Part shown: positions 26,646 through 37,427 of the stretch, piece after piece
How positions within the stretch are numbered: position 1 is the first letter of the stretch
Layout: every line of letters begins with the position of its first letter
Origin: Porticoccaceae bacterium
GTDB taxonomy: Bacteria; Pseudomonadota; Gammaproteobacteria; Pseudomonadales; Porticoccaceae
Assembly (NCBI GenBank): GCA_018069525.1
Contig: JAGPUQ010000001.1
Span: 1 to 64,000 of the forward strand
Direction: 5' to 3'
Length of the DNA stretch: 64,000 nt
Made by a program: the position numbers and the translations under genes
The notes under the pieces: generated by a model
Told to the model about the DNA's origin: nothing
Seen by the model: only the letters and a program-made list of their open reading frames with translations
Database searches by the model: none

Positions 26646-26674
26646 TGGTCAGTCGATTGCAGTCTAAGTACAAT
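26646..26674 (+). promoter_or_regulatory. probable sigma-70 promoter of uvrA
   Basis: TGGTCA, 17 bases, TACAAT. The start of transcription would be near 26681, downstream of the only upstream GTG, which bears on the choice of start codon. No exact LexA box (CTG-N10-CAG) is seen. Confidence 0.45.
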
Positions 26675-26710
26675 GCTCTGTTTGCCGGCAGTACCTCAGG
26701 AGTCTTCCTC

Positions 26711-29626
26711 ATTACCAGTACTATCAGTGTCCGTGGTGTTCGCACTCACAACTTAAAAAACATCGATCTCGACCTGCCTCGCGACAAGCTGATCGTTATT
26801 ACTGGGCTTTCCGGCTCGGGCAAATCGTCGCTAGCCTTTGACACGCTGTACGCCGAAGGGCAACGTCGCTACGTCGAATCGCTCTCAGCCTACGCCCGGC
26901 AATTTTTATCGATGATGGAAAAGCCGGATGTCGATCACATCGAAGGGCTTTCCCCGGCGATCTCCATCGAGCAGAAATCGACCTCCCACAACCCCCGCTC
27001 TACAGTCGGCACCATTACCGAAATCTACGACTATCTGCGGCTGCTCTACGCGCGGGTCGGTGAACCCCGCTGCCCGGATCACGACGAACCTCTCGCGGCA
27101 CAGACCGTCAGCGAAATGGTCGACCATATACTTAGTATTGAGGAGGACACTCGACTCCTGTTACTCGCCCCACTGATTAGAGGACGCAAAGGCGAACACA
27201 TCCACCTGTTTGAACAATTGCGCAGCAAGGGCTTTATTCGCGCGCGCATCGACGGCACGGTCTACGAACTCGACGAAGTGCCAAAACTGGAAAAAAACAA
27301 AAAGCACACCATCGAGGTAGTGGTAGATCGTATTAAGGTAAAACCCGATATTCAATTGCGCCTGGCTGAATCCCTGGAAACTACTCTGGGTCTATCAGAA
27401 GGGCTCGCCGTAATTAGCTATATGAATGACGAAAACACCCCCGACCAGGTGTTTTCAGCTCGCTTTGCCTGCCCGGTATGTAATTACAGTATCAACGAAC
27501 TAGAACCCCGCATCTTTTCGTTCAACAACCCTACTGGCGCCTGTCCGAGCTGTGATGGACTGGGCGTGCGGCAATTTTTTGACGTTGACCGCGTGGTACA
27601 GCACCCCGAAGCCAGCGTTTCAGAAGGCGCGATTCGAGGCTGGGATCGCCGCAATTTGTTTTATTACAACATGCTGACCTCGCTGGCCGATCACTATAAC
27701 TTTGATATTGATCTGCCCTTTAACGAACTCGCTAGCCACCACCAACAAATTATGTTGTTTGGTAGCGGCGAGGAAGAAGTTACCTTCAACTACGTCAACG
27801 ATCGCGGCACCGTGTTTAAACGCACCCATAGTTTTGAGGGCATTCTGCCTAATATGGAACGCCGCTACCGGGATACAGATTCTGAAAAAGTGCGGGAAGA
27901 ACTCGCCAAGTATTTAAGCACCCAGCACTGTCCCGAGTGCGACGGCCAGCGCCTTAACAAAGCCGCGCGCAATGTCTATGTCGACGAACGCACCCTGCCC
28001 GAAATTACCCGACTCACCACCGGCGAGTTGGCCGACTACTACAGCCAACTTAGTTTACCCGGCCAAAAGGGACAGATCGCCGATCGCATCATGAAAGAAA
28101 TCCGCGACCGACTGCATTTTCTGGTTGATGTGGGCTTGAACTATCTAACCCTCGACCGCAGCGCCGATACTTTGTCTGGCGGTGAGGCCCAGCGCATTCG
28201 TCTGGCTAGTCAGATTGGTGCCGGCCTGGTGGGCGTGATGTACATCCTCGACGAACCCTCCATCGGTTTGCATCAGCGCGACAACGCGCGACTACTAAAA
28301 ACCCTGACCCGCCTACGTGATCTCGGCAACACCGTGATTGTGGTCGAGCACGACGAAGAAGCCATCCGCAGCGCCGATCATGTTATCGATATCGGCCCCG
28401 GTGCCGGTATTCACGGCGGCGAAGTGATCGCCCAGGGCCAGGTAGAAGATATTATTAATGCCAAAAAATCGCTGACCGGAGATTATTTATCCGGGCGCAA
28501 GACTATTTCCGTCTCCAACACACGCACCCCGATAAACCCCGAGCGCATACTACAAATCACCGGCGCCAGCGGTAACAATCTTAGAGACGTTGAACTCAAC
28601 ATTCCTATCGGCCTCTTTACCTGCATCACCGGGGTTTCTGGTTCGGGCAAATCCACACTGATTAACGGCACACTCTACCCCCTGGCCGCAACTGCGTTAA
28701 ACCGGGCCACCACGCTCAAACCTGCACCGCACCTAAGCGTCAGCGGCTTGGAGTTACTGGATAAATGTGTGGACATCGACCAGAGCCCCATCGGTCGTAC
28801 GCCTCGCTCTAACCCCGCCACCTACACGGGTATTTTCACCCCGATCAGGGAACTGTTTTCCGGCACTCAAGAGGCTCGCTCGCGGGGCTACAAACCCGGC
28901 CGCTTCAGCTTTAATGTCAAAGGCGGTCGCTGTGAATCCTGCCAGGGCGACGGCGTCACCCGAGTCGAAATGCACTTTCTACCCGACATTTATGTGACCT
29001 GCGAAGTGTGTAGCGGCAAACGCTACAATCGAGAAACCCTCGAAGTCCTCTACAAAGGCAAAAGTATTCACGATGTGCTGGAAATGACCATCGAAGCCGC
29101 CGGAGAATTTTTCGACGCGATTCCAAGTATTTCCAGCAAGCTGCAAACTTTAATCGATGTGGGACTTACCTATATCAAACTTGGGCAGTCCGCCACCACA
29201 CTCTCCGGCGGCGAAGCGCAGCGGGTAAAACTGTCTCGTGAACTATCCAAGCGGGATACCGGCAAAACGCTGTATATTCTCGATGAACCTACCACTGGCC
29301 TGCATTTTCACGATATCCAGCAATTACTTCAGGTACTGCATCGCTTTCGCGAGCACGGCAACACCGTAGTGGTCATCGAGCACAATCTCGATGTTATTAA
29401 AACTGCGGACTGGGTAATTGACCTGGGACCTGAAGGCGGCAGCGGCGGCGGTGAAATCATTGCCACCGGCACACCCGAAGATGTTGCCGAAACCCCTGCA
29501 TCCCACACCGGACGTTTTCTTAAGCCCATGCTGGAGGGTAAAAAGGCCAAGAAAGTGCTCACTAAAGAACCTAAGATAGTATCGACCAAACCCCGGAAAA
29601 AAGCGTCCGCGCTTAGTAAAACATAA
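26711..29626 (+). CDS. uvrA: excinuclease ABC subunit A
   Basis: Damage-recognition ATPase of nucleotide excision repair. It has both ABC modules: Walker [10 protein letters not shown] and GVSGSGKST, signatures LSGGEAQRI and LSGGEAQRV, and zinc CxxC pairs (CPVC/CPSC, CESC/CEVC). Homology begins at [13 protein letters not shown]. The only codon there with a ribosome site is ATT at 26711, eight bases after AGGAG, giving 971 aa. No ATG lies in frame before it; GTG at 26645 and TTG at 26657 lack ribosome sites. The tail after about 950 is Lys-rich. Identity is certain; the ATT start is inference. Confidence 0.93.
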   Translation: MTSTISVRGVRTHNLKNIDLDLPRDKLIVITGLSGSGKSSLAFDTLYAEGQRRYVESLSAYARQFLSMMEKPDVDHIEGLSPAISIEQKSTSHNPRSTVGTITEIYDYLRLLYARVGEPRCPDHDEPLAAQTVSEMVDHILSIEEDTRLLLLAPLIRGRKGEHIHLFEQLRSKGFIRARIDGTVYELDEVPKLEKNKKHTIEVVVDRIKVKPDIQLRLAESLETTLGLSEGLAVISYMNDENTPDQVFSARFACPVCNYSINELEPRIFSFNNPTGACPSCDGLGVRQFFDVDRVVQHPEASVSEGAIRGWDRRNLFYYNMLTSLADHYNFDIDLPFNELASHHQQIMLFGSGEEEVTFNYVNDRGTVFKRTHSFEGILPNMERRYRDTDSEKVREELAKYLSTQHCPECDGQRLNKAARNVYVDERTLPEITRLTTGELADYYSQLSLPGQKGQIADRIMKEIRDRLHFLVDVGLNYLTLDRSADTLSGGEAQRIRLASQIGAGLVGVMYILDEPSIGLHQRDNARLLKTLTRLRDLGNTVIVVEHDEEAIRSADHVIDIGPGAGIHGGEVIAQGQVEDIINAKKSLTGDYLSGRKTISVSNTRTPINPERILQITGASGNNLRDVELNIPIGLFTCITGVSGSGKSTLINGTLYPLAATALNRATTLKPAPHLSVSGLELLDKCVDIDQSPIGRTPRSNPATYTGIFTPIRELFSGTQEARSRGYKPGRFSFNVKGGRCESCQGDGVTRVEMHFLPDIYVTCEVCSGKRYNRETLEVLYKGKSIHDVLEMTIEAAGEFFDAIPSISSKLQTLIDVGLTYIKLGQSATTLSGGEAQRVKLSRELSKRDTGKTLYILDEPTTGLHFHDIQQLLQVLHRFREHGNTVVVIEHNLDVIKTADWVIDLGPEGGSGGGEIIATGTPEDVAETPASHTGRFLKPMLEGKKAKKVLTKEPKIVSTKPRKKASALSKT

Positions 29627-29713
29627 AGTTCTAAATAACGGTAAGCGTACCGTGCTACTCGTTTACGACACTGCCGCTTTGTGTGCCCGACTTCTCTATG
29701 GCACTATCTAGGC

Positions 29714-30985
29714 ATGACACTCAACACAAAAAACTACCTGGTAGGTGGTGCCGTCCGCGACAAACTTCTCGGCCTCGAAGTAGAGGACCGCGACTGGGTG
29801 GTAGTCGGCTCCAGCCCAGAGCAAATGCTCGACCAGGGTTTCAAACCCGTCGGCAAAGATTTCCCGGTGTTCCTCCACCCGGACACTGCCGAAGAGTACG
29901 CCCTCGCCCGCACCGAACGTAAAGTCGCAGCCGGGCACACCGGTTTTACTTTTCATGCCGACCCCGACGTCACCCTTGAAGAGGATCTCGCGCGCCGCGA
30001 CCTCACCATCAACGCCATCGCCGAAGACAGTGACGGCACTCTCGTTGATCCCTACGGTGGTCGCGCTGATCTCGACAAGCGCGTGCTGCGCCACGTCTCC
30101 GATGCTTTTGTTGAAGACCCCCTCCGCGTGCTGCGCGTCGCGCGTTTTGCCGCGCGCTTTCAGCCTTTCGGTTTTACCGTGGCGGATGAAACCCTGGCGC
30201 TGATGAGTACCATTGCCGCTAGAGGCGAACTTCGAGATTTATCTCCGGAGCGCATCTGGCAAGAAACCGAAAAAGCGCTGCTCAGTCCTTCTCCAAGTAC
30301 TTATATCGAGACACTCAGAGTCTGTGGCGGGCTGGCCGAACTGTTTCCCGAACTCGACGCTTTGTTCGGGGTGCCTCAACGAGCCGACTATCACCCCGAA
30401 ATCGACACTGGCATTCATGTGCTTATGGCGCTGGATCAGGCCGTCAAACTCAGCGACGATCCCGGCGTGCGCTTCGCGGTATTGATGCACGACCTGGGCA
30501 AGGCCGACACGCCTATCGACGTACTACCTCGCCATATCGGCCACGAAGCCGCCGGTGTGGCGTTGGTGAAAGATTTTTGCTTGCGCTTGCGCGTGCCCAA
30601 GCGCTATCAACCCCTGGCGCTGGCGGTCACTCGCTACCACCTTCAGTGTCACAAGGCCCATAGCCTGCGTCCGGCCACGCTATTAAAACTGTTTAAGGGC
30701 ATCGACCTATTCCGACGTCCAGAATTACTGGAACCCTTTTTGCTAGCCTGCGAGGCCGATTCCCGTGGTCGACTAGGACTGGAAGATGTCGACTACCCCT
30801 CTGCCAACTGGTTGCGCACACTCGCACCTCAGCTTACCGACATTGCCGCCGCCCCCTTTGTAGATTCCGGCCTGAGCGGAACCGATATCGGCGAAGCCAT
30901 GGATAAAGCCCGCCTACAAGTTATTAGCGGCTATAAAAAGAAGTACGACCAAGCTCTCGATAACCGTACCTCTGATAATGTTTGA
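29714..30985 (+). CDS. cca: multifunctional CCA tRNA nucleotidyltransferase
   Basis: Adds or repairs the 3' CCA of tRNA. From the ATG at 29714 it is 423 aa and begins at the conserved start of the family: LVGGAVRDKLLG, EDRDWVVVG, RRDLTINAIA, then an HD-type domain (MHDLGKADTP, IGHEAAG) as in the gammaproteobacterial phosphohydrolase-bearing type. The open frame continues upstream by 11 codons without similarity. Its TGA overlaps the ATG of the SDR gene by one base. Confidence 0.94.
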   Translation: MTLNTKNYLVGGAVRDKLLGLEVEDRDWVVVGSSPEQMLDQGFKPVGKDFPVFLHPDTAEEYALARTERKVAAGHTGFTFHADPDVTLEEDLARRDLTINAIAEDSDGTLVDPYGGRADLDKRVLRHVSDAFVEDPLRVLRVARFAARFQPFGFTVADETLALMSTIAARGELRDLSPERIWQETEKALLSPSPSTYIETLRVCGGLAELFPELDALFGVPQRADYHPEIDTGIHVLMALDQAVKLSDDPGVRFAVLMHDLGKADTPIDVLPRHIGHEAAGVALVKDFCLRLRVPKRYQPLALAVTRYHLQCHKAHSLRPATLLKLFKGIDLFRRPELLEPFLLACEADSRGRLGLEDVDYPSANWLRTLAPQLTDIAAAPFVDSGLSGTDIGEAMDKARLQVISGYKKKYDQALDNRTSDNV

Positions 30986-31743
30986 TGACGCCTGATTTAG
31001 CAGCGCAAACCGCGCCGGTCGTTCTTATCACCGGGGCTGCCCGTCGCATCGGTGCCGCCATTGCTCGTCATATGCACAGCGCCGGATACAATATTGTCAT
31101 TCACTGCAATCAATCCATCGATGCCGCAGACACCTTATGCGCAGAATTTAACGCCCTGCGCCCCGACAGCGCGCGCACCTTACAAGCGCAACTGACGGAT
31201 ATGGCACAAGTAAAAAAACTCGCCAAAGACACTCTCTCTTGCTGGGGTCGTATCGATGCCTTAGTAAATAACGCATCAAGTTTTTATTCCACCCCCCTGG
31301 CAAAAGCCACCGAAGCGGACTGGGACACACTGATTGGCAGTAATTTAAAAGGGCCGTATTTTTTATGTCGGGAGCTGGCCGAGACATTAAGCGAAGTCCG
31401 GGGCGCGATTGTAAATATCGCCGACATTCACGCTCGCCAGCCTCTGGCCGAACACAGTATTTACTGCATCGCCAAAGCGGGCAACGTCATGCTCACCAAA
31501 ACCCTGGCGAAAGAACTCGCCCCCGTAGTTCGAGTCAACGGTATCGCTCCCGGTGCGATTCTATGGCCGGAAAATAATGGGGAAATGAACGCTCAAAGCC
31601 AGCAGAATATTTTGAACAATATCCCCCTGGGTAAGCTTGGCGATGAACTGGATATAGCCCGACTCGCGCATTTTTTGATTACCGATGCGAGCTACGTGAA
31701 CGGTCAAGTGATTGCCGTCGATGGCGGCAGCCACCTGTCTTAG
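30985..31743 (+). CDS. pteridine reductase-like short-chain dehydrogenase (FolM-type)
   Basis: 252 aa SDR with the cofactor motif TGAARRIGAAIA, NNAS, and active-site Tyr-Lys in YCIAKAG. The RR after TGAA marks an NADPH preference typical of pteridine reductases/FolM. Convergent folK and folB lie just downstream, which supports a role in dihydropterin or folate reduction. Translationally coupled to cca. A general SDR remains possible. Confidence 0.82.
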   Translation: MTPDLAAQTAPVVLITGAARRIGAAIARHMHSAGYNIVIHCNQSIDAADTLCAEFNALRPDSARTLQAQLTDMAQVKKLAKDTLSCWGRIDALVNNASSFYSTPLAKATEADWDTLIGSNLKGPYFLCRELAETLSEVRGAIVNIADIHARQPLAEHSIYCIAKAGNVMLTKTLAKELAPVVRVNGIAPGAILWPENNGEMNAQSQQNILNNIPLGKLGDELDIARLAHFLITDASYVNGQVIAVDGGSHLS

Positions 31744-31798
31744 TAGATGCGACTGTTAACAGTCGCTCCCCACTAGATCGACACCAGATCAATAGAAT

Positions 31799-32341
31799 TT
31801 AAATCTGACACCCTGCTTCCGGTCTGGAAATTATTTTTCCCTGCCAGGAAAATCCGGTGCGCCAGAGTTTTTGTGGGGTAGCGGGCTTATCACCACCGAA
31901 TGCGTCCCATAATTCCCGATAGCTTTTCTTTAAACTCGGGTGTCTCGCATCGCCAGCAATGTCCGTGAGTGGTAAAAGGACAAAAGCATACTTTAATATT
32001 TCATCGCGGGGTAATTCGATACCGTCGATAACGCCACACTCTTCACCGTAGGTAAGAATATCAATATCCAGGGTTCGCGAACTGAATTTTGAACCGCTGC
32101 GCGTTCGATCATTGCGCTCTTCGATGCCACGCAAGTCATTCGACAACTCGCCTACGGGTATAGTGGTGTCGATGCCAACCACCAAATTATAAAAATGATC
32201 GCCGTCAAAGCCCACCGCTTCGCTTTCGTAGACGGGAGAAGTAATCAGCTCGCCGAACTTTTCTTGTAGCGCATCCAGAGCAGCACGCAGATAGCGCTGC
32301 TGATCGATATTGGAACCCAGACTCAGATACACGCGGGCCAT
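31799..32341 (-). CDS. folK: hydroxymethyldihydropterin pyrophosphokinase
   Basis: Transfers pyrophosphate from ATP to 6-hydroxymethyl-7,8-dihydropterin in folate synthesis. Family marks: YLSLGSNID, YESEAVGF, FYNLVVG, RTRSGSKFSSRTLDIDIL and LPRDEILKYAFVLLPL. 180 aa, slightly longer than usual owing to a C-terminal tail. Its first base meets the last of folB. Confidence 0.93.
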   Translation of the reverse strand: MARVYLSLGSNIDQQRYLRAALDALQEKFGELITSPVYESEAVGFDGDHFYNLVVGIDTTIPVGELSNDLRGIEERNDRTRSGSKFSSRTLDIDILTYGEECGVIDGIELPRDEILKYAFVLLPLTDIAGDARHPSLKKSYRELWDAFGGDKPATPQKLWRTGFSWQGKIISRPEAGCQI

Positions 32342-32727
32342 TAAGGCTGTTCCTCTTGTTTAATAGCTCCTCGTTCAATAGCTCCTCTTTCTATGAGAAT
32401 GCCCACATCCTGAGAACCACGCAGTGCACCCGGCTTGCTAAGTCTTAAGCGCAACCAGGGCACGGGGAACTCGTCGCGCACGATGCTGGCAATTTCTTCC
32501 GCCAGCCGTTCGACCAACAAACATTCGCTGGCCTCGACATGGGCAATGATGCGCTTGGCGACGGCTTTATAATTCAGTGCGTGCTCAATATCATCGGTCG
32601 CGGCAGCCTGGCGAATATCGGACGCCATTTCCAGGTCGATGGAAATGGTCTGACGCACTTCCCGCTCCCAATCGTAAATACCGATGGTGGTGTCGATGCG
32701 TAAATCTCGAATATAAACAATATCCAT
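32341..32727 (-). CDS. folB: dihydroneopterin aldolase
   Basis: 128 aa. It has the FolB pattern: IRDLRIDTTIGIYDWE with the conserved Glu, DYKAVAKR-like NYKAVAKRI, CLLVERLAEEIA with the substrate Glu, and LSKPGALRGSQDVG with the catalytic Lys. Makes hydroxymethyldihydropterin for FolK, encoded directly downstream. The C-terminal IERGAIERGAI repeat comes from a 15-bp duplication and lies beyond the conserved fold. Confidence 0.93.
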   Translation of the reverse strand: MDIVYIRDLRIDTTIGIYDWEREVRQTISIDLEMASDIRQAAATDDIEHALNYKAVAKRIIAHVEASECLLVERLAEEIASIVRDEFPVPWLRLRLSKPGALRGSQDVGILIERGAIERGAIKQEEQP

Positions 32728-32839
32728 GCTCTTTCCTGTTAAACCTTTCCCGTTAAACTTTTTCTGATAAACCTTAGCTAATAAACCTTAGCTAATAAAT
32801 TTTGCTAATAAATTTTTCTGCCAAACTGACCTGTCACCG
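32728..32839. repeat. tandem short repeats between tsaD and folB
   Basis: Units like AACCTTAGCTAATAA and AATTTTGCTAATAAA repeat with small changes over about 80 bases. They carry many stop codons and no ORF. The gap separates tsaD from folB on the minus strand. Confidence 0.6.
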
Positions 32840-33871
32840 CTAACCCAGCGCCGGCAAGGTATCCATCGGCCAACGCGGCTGCGCTAATATTTTCAGGTCA
32901 TCGTGCTGTCCATGCAAAAGTCGCTGGCATCCGGCGTAGGCAATCATCGCGCCGTTGTCGGTACAAAATTCGTTGCGCGCGTAATACACCTGCGCATTTT
33001 TTTTCGCCAGGGCGGTTTCCAGGCGCTGTCGCAACACCACATTAGCCGACACTCCCCCGGCAATCACCAGGGTACTCAGTCCGGTTTGTTCAATGGCGCG
33101 GCGACATTTGATCACCAGAGTATCCACCACCGCGTCCTGAAACGCGCAGGCAATATCGGCCATAGTTTGCTCATCCGGCAACACCGCGTCGTCCTTGTGT
33201 TTAGCAACGGTATTTAAGGTGTAAGTCTTCAGACCAGAAAAACTGAAATCGAGGCCAGGGCGATCCGTCATCGGGCGGGGAAAACGAAATCGCGAGGCAT
33301 CGCCCTGCTCTGCCAGCAATGCGATTTGCGGGCCACCGGGATAATCCAGGTCGAGCATCTTTGCGGCTTTATCGAAGGCCTCGCCAGCGGCATCGTCCAG
33401 GGATTCACCGAGAATTTCGTATTCGCCAATGCCATCAACGCGTACCAGCATGGTGTGGCCACCTGAAACCAGCAGCGCTACGAAGGGAAATCCCGGGGGA
33501 TTCTCTTCTAACATCGGGGCCAACAAGTGCCCCTCCATATGATGCACGCCCAGAGCCGGCACTCCCCAGGCGTAGGCCAGTGATCGACCTACCGAGCCAC
33601 CAACCATTAAAGCCCCCACCAAACCTGGACCGGCGGTATAAGCAACACCGGTAATATCTGCGGCAACGCAGTCGGCATCCGCCAGTACCTGCCGAATCAT
33701 CGGCAACAGTTTGCGCACATGGTCGCGGGAGGCCAGCTCCGGCACCACGCCACCGTATTCGGCATGTATTTCAATCTGGCTGTAAAGACCATGTGCAAGC
33801 AAGCCCCGGTCGCTGTCGTAGACCGCCACCCCGGTTTCATCGCATGATGTCTCAATACCTAAAACTCGCAT
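32840..33871 (-). CDS. tsaD: tRNA N6-adenosine threonylcarbamoyltransferase
   Basis: Catalytic subunit for t6A37 modification of ANN-decoding tRNAs. It has [14 protein letters not shown] at the start, the metal-binding [25 protein letters not shown] and the [10 protein letters not shown] end. The ATG at 33871 gives 343 aa; an in-frame TTG three codons upstream is less likely. Divergent from rpsU, a common gammaproteobacterial arrangement. Confidence 0.95.
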   Translation of the reverse strand: MRVLGIETSCDETGVAVYDSDRGLLAHGLYSQIEIHAEYGGVVPELASRDHVRKLLPMIRQVLADADCVAADITGVAYTAGPGLVGALMVGGSVGRSLAYAWGVPALGVHHMEGHLLAPMLEENPPGFPFVALLVSGGHTMLVRVDGIGEYEILGESLDDAAGEAFDKAAKMLDLDYPGGPQIALLAEQGDASRFRFPRPMTDRPGLDFSFSGLKTYTLNTVAKHKDDAVLPDEQTMADIACAFQDAVVDTLVIKCRRAIEQTGLSTLVIAGGVSANVVLRQRLETALAKKNAQVYYARNEFCTDNGAMIAYAGCQRLLHGQHDDLKILAQPRWPMDTLPALG

Positions 33872-34095
33872 ACTGCCCAACCCTTCTAAGTCCCAGTCCT
33901 TAAATTTCAGCCGTTCAAATTCCTTGCTGCTGCCTATTATTACCCATAATAGTGTCGCTTATCGTCACCAATAACTTCAGTTAATGCCAGGCGGCGCCAT
34001 CATAAGGCTGCGCTTCGGGCAAAACCAGTCCAATTTTCAACAAGTTGTCGGCAACAGCCCTGGTAACGCGAGCTACTTAAAAAACCGTTTAGGCT

Positions 34096-34124
34096 TTGCA
34101 ACAAGCCCAAGAAAGCATTAGAAT
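34096..34124 (+). promoter_or_regulatory. sigma-70 promoter of rpsU
   Basis: TTGCAA, 17 bases, TAGAAT, about 45 bases before the rpsU ATG. It drives the rpsU-yqeY-dnaG-rpoD block. The rest of the 300-base gap up to tsaD shows nothing definite. Confidence 0.75.
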
Positions 34125-34171
34125 GCGCGCCCCGTTTGGGTCAAATTGGTTAATTACAGGTAGAGGATTAG

Positions 34172-34387
34172 ATGCCTTCAGTACGTCTTAAAGAAAACGA
34201 GCCCTTTGATATCGCCCTGCGCCGCTTTAAGCGCTCGTGTGAAAAAGCTGGTGTGCTGGCCGAAGTTCGCCGCCGCGAGTATTACGAAAAGCCCGCCTGG
34301 GCACGTAAGCGCAAAGCCGCTGCTGCGGTTAAACGCCACGCTAAAAAGCAGTCGCGTGAAACCAAAAAGTTTGTACGTCTGTACTAG
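34172..34387 (+). CDS. rpsU: 30S ribosomal protein S21
   Basis: 71 aa basic protein matching bS21 throughout ([33 protein letters not shown]). Needed for mRNA recruitment by the small subunit. AGAGGAT precedes the ATG. First gene of the macromolecular-synthesis block. Confidence 0.97.
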   Translation: MPSVRLKENEPFDIALRRFKRSCEKAGVLAEVRRREYYEKPAWARKRKAAAAVKRHAKKQSRETKKFVRLY

Positions 34388-34462
34388 TAGTACAGCCTGA
34401 GGTTAAGGCATTTGCTGTCACCAGCACTTAGTCCTTAACACACAAACAACATCTTCTATTAG

Positions 34463-34486
34463 AGCCGGTCATTGCCGGCTTTAATT
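34463..34486 (+). terminator. attenuating hairpin after rpsU
   Basis: AGCCGG, a 6-base loop, CCGGCT, then TTAATTG. The T-run is weak, which fits a partial terminator that lets rpsU be made in excess of dnaG and rpoD. Confidence 0.5.
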
Positions 34487-34655
34487 GTTTGTGTTTCCCC
34501 GAATAATTCGTCGTCAATACCTCATCGTAAACATTGCGCCGTAAAGACTGCACTGCGAATACAGCACCGCAAAGAAAGCCAGCATCGTAAATTGTCGCTT
34601 GCCGTATCCGGCCACTTTGTACACACTTCCGGCTCCATCATGACAGGCCCATAGC

Positions 34656-35123
34656 ATGACAGACCCCAGCGCAGCAGATTCAACCTTAAAAGCACGTATT
34701 ACCAGCGCGATGAAAGCTGCCATGCGCGCCAGAGACAAACCTCGTCTCGGCGCTATTCGCTTGATTCTCGCCGACATCAAGCGCATTGAAGTGGATGAGC
34801 GCATCGACGTCAGCGATGAGCGAGTTCTGGTTATCCTCGACAAAATGACCAAGCAGCGCAAAGATTCCGAGACCCAATTCACCGCTGCCGGACGCGACGA
34901 ACTCGCCGCCATCGAGCGGGCCGAAATGGAAGTTATTGCCGAGTTTCTGCCCGCAGCGCTTAGCGAGGCCGAGATCGACGCCTTAATCACCGCCGCGGTT
35001 GCCGATACCGGTGCCGAGTCGATGAAAGACATGGGCAAAGTCATGGGCATACTCAAACCCCAACTCCAGGGCCGTGCCGATATGGCCGCCGTCAGCCAGC
35101 GCATTAAAGCGCAGCTCGGGTAA
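34656..35123 (+). CDS. yqeY: GatB/YqeY domain-containing protein
   Basis: 155 aa. The YqeY fold is related to the tRNA-binding tail of amidotransferase GatB: KARITSAMKAAMRARDK, KQRKDSETQF, EFLPAALSEAEI, GKVMGILKPQLQGRADM. In many gammaproteobacteria it lies between rpsU and dnaG, as here. The exact role is unknown. Confidence 0.9.
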   Translation: MTDPSAADSTLKARITSAMKAAMRARDKPRLGAIRLILADIKRIEVDERIDVSDERVLVILDKMTKQRKDSETQFTAAGRDELAAIERAEMEVIAEFLPAALSEAEIDALITAAVADTGAESMKDMGKVMGILKPQLQGRADMAAVSQRIKAQLG

Positions 35124-35175
35124 TTGCTAGCCCGCCCTAAACATTGCCGCTCAGCCATGCTTAAATAGCGCGCAT

Positions 35176-37305
35176 ATGGCTGGCAAAATCCCACAAAGTT
35201 TTATTGACGATCTTCTCGATCGCACCGACATTGTCGATGTCATTGGCGCCCGTGTTGACCTGCGCAAAGCCGGTAAAAATCACAAGGCGCGCTGCCCCTT
35301 TCACGACGAAAAAACCCCCTCTTTCTCGGTCAATCAAGACAAGCAGTTTTACTACTGCTTCGGCTGTAGCGCCGGCGGCAACGCCATCGGTTTTATCATG
35401 GATTACGACCGCATCGATTTTCCCGAAGCGGTGGAGCGCCTGGCCCACCAGGCCGGGCTCGAAGTCCCCCGCGAGGCCGGTGATCGCGACTTTGCCAGTA
35501 GCCGCCGCAATCCCATTTACGAGACGCTCGAAAAAGCCGATAACTACTACCGCGACCAGTTGCGTACCCACCACGCCGCTGGCGACGCAATCGACTACCT
35601 CAAGCAACGGGGTGTTTCTGGTCAGGTCGCCCGCGATTTTGGCATCGGCCTGGCGCCGCCCGGCTGGGACAACCTGATCACCCATCTCGCCCATAGCGAC
35701 AGCGAATTACCGCTCTTGATGGAAGCGGGCATGATCATTGAGCGCGAAGATGGCAGCGGCCACTACGACCGCTTCCGCCATCGCATTATGTTCCCCATCC
35801 GCGATACCCGAGGCCGCACCATTGGCTTCGGCGGCCGAGTGCTGGGCGACGAACAGCCCAAATATCTAAACTCGCCGGAAACCCCGGTATTCAGCAAGGG
35901 ACGCGAACTCTACGGGCTGTACGAAGCGCGCTCCCAGGTGCGCGATATTACCTCCCTACTGGTCGTGGAAGGCTATATGGACGTGGTCGCCCTCGCCCAG
36001 TTTGGCATCCAAAACGCCGTGGCAACGCTGGGTACCGCAGTGACCGACAATCACCTGCAAAAGCTCTACCGCTATTGCAGTGACGTGGTGTTTTGTTTTG
36101 ACGGCGACAACGCCGGTCGCAAAGCTGCGCGCCGAGCGCTGGAAACCTGTCTGCCTGCTATCAAAGATGGCTACAGCGCCCGATTTTTGTTTCTTCCCGA
36201 TGGCGAAGATCCCGACACTCTGGTGCGGCGCATCGGCAGCGAAGAATTCCAGCGTCATATTACCGAGGCGATGCCGCTATCAGAATTTCTATTTACCGCC
36301 TGCAGCGAAGGCCTGAACCTCAGCACCCCGGATGACCGCGCCAAGCTTAGCCAGCGCGCGGCACCGATGATTAACGCCGTGCCCGAAAGCGTATTCCGGC
36401 AGTTGCTGCTGGGCGAACTGGCCATTAAAACCGGTCTGGATAAAGACACCTTAAGCACGCTGATCAAACCGCCCGAGCCGGTAGTTATTCCTGAATCAAC
36501 CGAAGCTTCCGGGCCACCATCAGAGCGTTCGCACAGCGCCCCGCCAGCCTTTGATTCCGCTGACTCGCCGCCCCTGGATAGCTACGCGAATGAAGACAGC
36601 CATCAGCCAACTGACGCGCACTACGTTCAAGACTCGAACACCCGCGCTTCAGGTAGCCAGCCCTCACAAAAACGCCCCGCCCGCTACGCGATGCCGCCGA
36701 TCCATCACCTGGTCGCATTGCTTATGGCCGACCCGGCACTTTATTCACAACTGGATAAAGAGCTCGAAACCCTGAAAGCCGAAGGCTTGCATGCCGAATC
36801 CTCTGAAGATGGTTCGGAGAATGAACCCGAGAATAGCTCGGAGCATGGCTTGGAAAATGCCTCGGAGCTAAGCCAGCGGGAAACCGACAATTCAGACGCT
36901 AACCCAACGCTGGCAACGGTATTCAAACTCCACGATGTCATCGTCACCAATCCCCATTACACGCTCAACCATATTCTCGGTTACTGGCGCGGTGTCTACG
37001 GGCAGAGTCAGGGCGACGTGCTGGCCCGCATCGCCGCCACCGACCTACAAACTAGCCACGACAATACCCCCCGCCACAATCTTGCTGAGGCGAAAGATAT
37101 TATCGCCAGCCTGATCAACCGCGCCCAGCGCAACAAACCGGTGGATCAACGCCTGTCACAATTTCTCAATCACGACCTGGCCCAGGCGCAGCCACTCAGT
37201 AGCCTTGATCGCTCGCGTCTGTCGGGATTAATTCTGGAACTGGCACAATACAACCCAGAACACCCCTTGATTAACGAGGCAAAACAAAAACTTAGCAATT
37301 CGTAA
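35176..37305 (+). CDS. dnaG: DNA primase
   Basis: Makes RNA primers at the replication fork. It has the CHC2 zinc finger near residues 40-65 (CPFH...CFGC), the RNA polymerase basic motif region, and the Toprim domain (VVEGYMDV, FCFDGDNAGRKA). At 709 aa it is longer than the usual 580-660. The extra length is a Ser/Glu/Asn-rich linker (about 435-580) with short repeats (EN, SEH, SE units) before the DnaB-binding C-terminal domain. Third gene of the block. Confidence 0.95.
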   Translation: MAGKIPQSFIDDLLDRTDIVDVIGARVDLRKAGKNHKARCPFHDEKTPSFSVNQDKQFYYCFGCSAGGNAIGFIMDYDRIDFPEAVERLAHQAGLEVPREAGDRDFASSRRNPIYETLEKADNYYRDQLRTHHAAGDAIDYLKQRGVSGQVARDFGIGLAPPGWDNLITHLAHSDSELPLLMEAGMIIEREDGSGHYDRFRHRIMFPIRDTRGRTIGFGGRVLGDEQPKYLNSPETPVFSKGRELYGLYEARSQVRDITSLLVVEGYMDVVALAQFGIQNAVATLGTAVTDNHLQKLYRYCSDVVFCFDGDNAGRKAARRALETCLPAIKDGYSARFLFLPDGEDPDTLVRRIGSEEFQRHITEAMPLSEFLFTACSEGLNLSTPDDRAKLSQRAAPMINAVPESVFRQLLLGELAIKTGLDKDTLSTLIKPPEPVVIPESTEASGPPSERSHSAPPAFDSADSPPLDSYANEDSHQPTDAHYVQDSNTRASGSQPSQKRPARYAMPPIHHLVALLMADPALYSQLDKELETLKAEGLHAESSEDGSENEPENSSEHGLENASELSQRETDNSDANPTLATVFKLHDVIVTNPHYTLNHILGYWRGVYGQSQGDVLARIAATDLQTSHDNTPRHNLAEAKDIIASLINRAQRNKPVDQRLSQFLNHDLAQAQPLSSLDRSRLSGLILELAQYNPEHPLINEAKQKLSNS

Positions 37306-37427
37306 TTCGTGCGCAACAATCACATTTTGTGCCCGCTTGAGTACTTGTAAACGTGGCTTCTGCCCCCACTTATCCGTATAATCCACCGGTTATACCGCTG
37401 CCCTCATCTCACACCATCGGAATCCGT

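Noticed and set aside
26680-26694. LexA box before uvrA
   Set aside because: CTG and CAG half-sites occur but with spacing 8, not the 10 of a LexA site.
33872-33880. TTG start for tsaD three codons upstream
   Set aside because: The conserved family start [12 protein letters not shown] coincides with the ATG at 33871.
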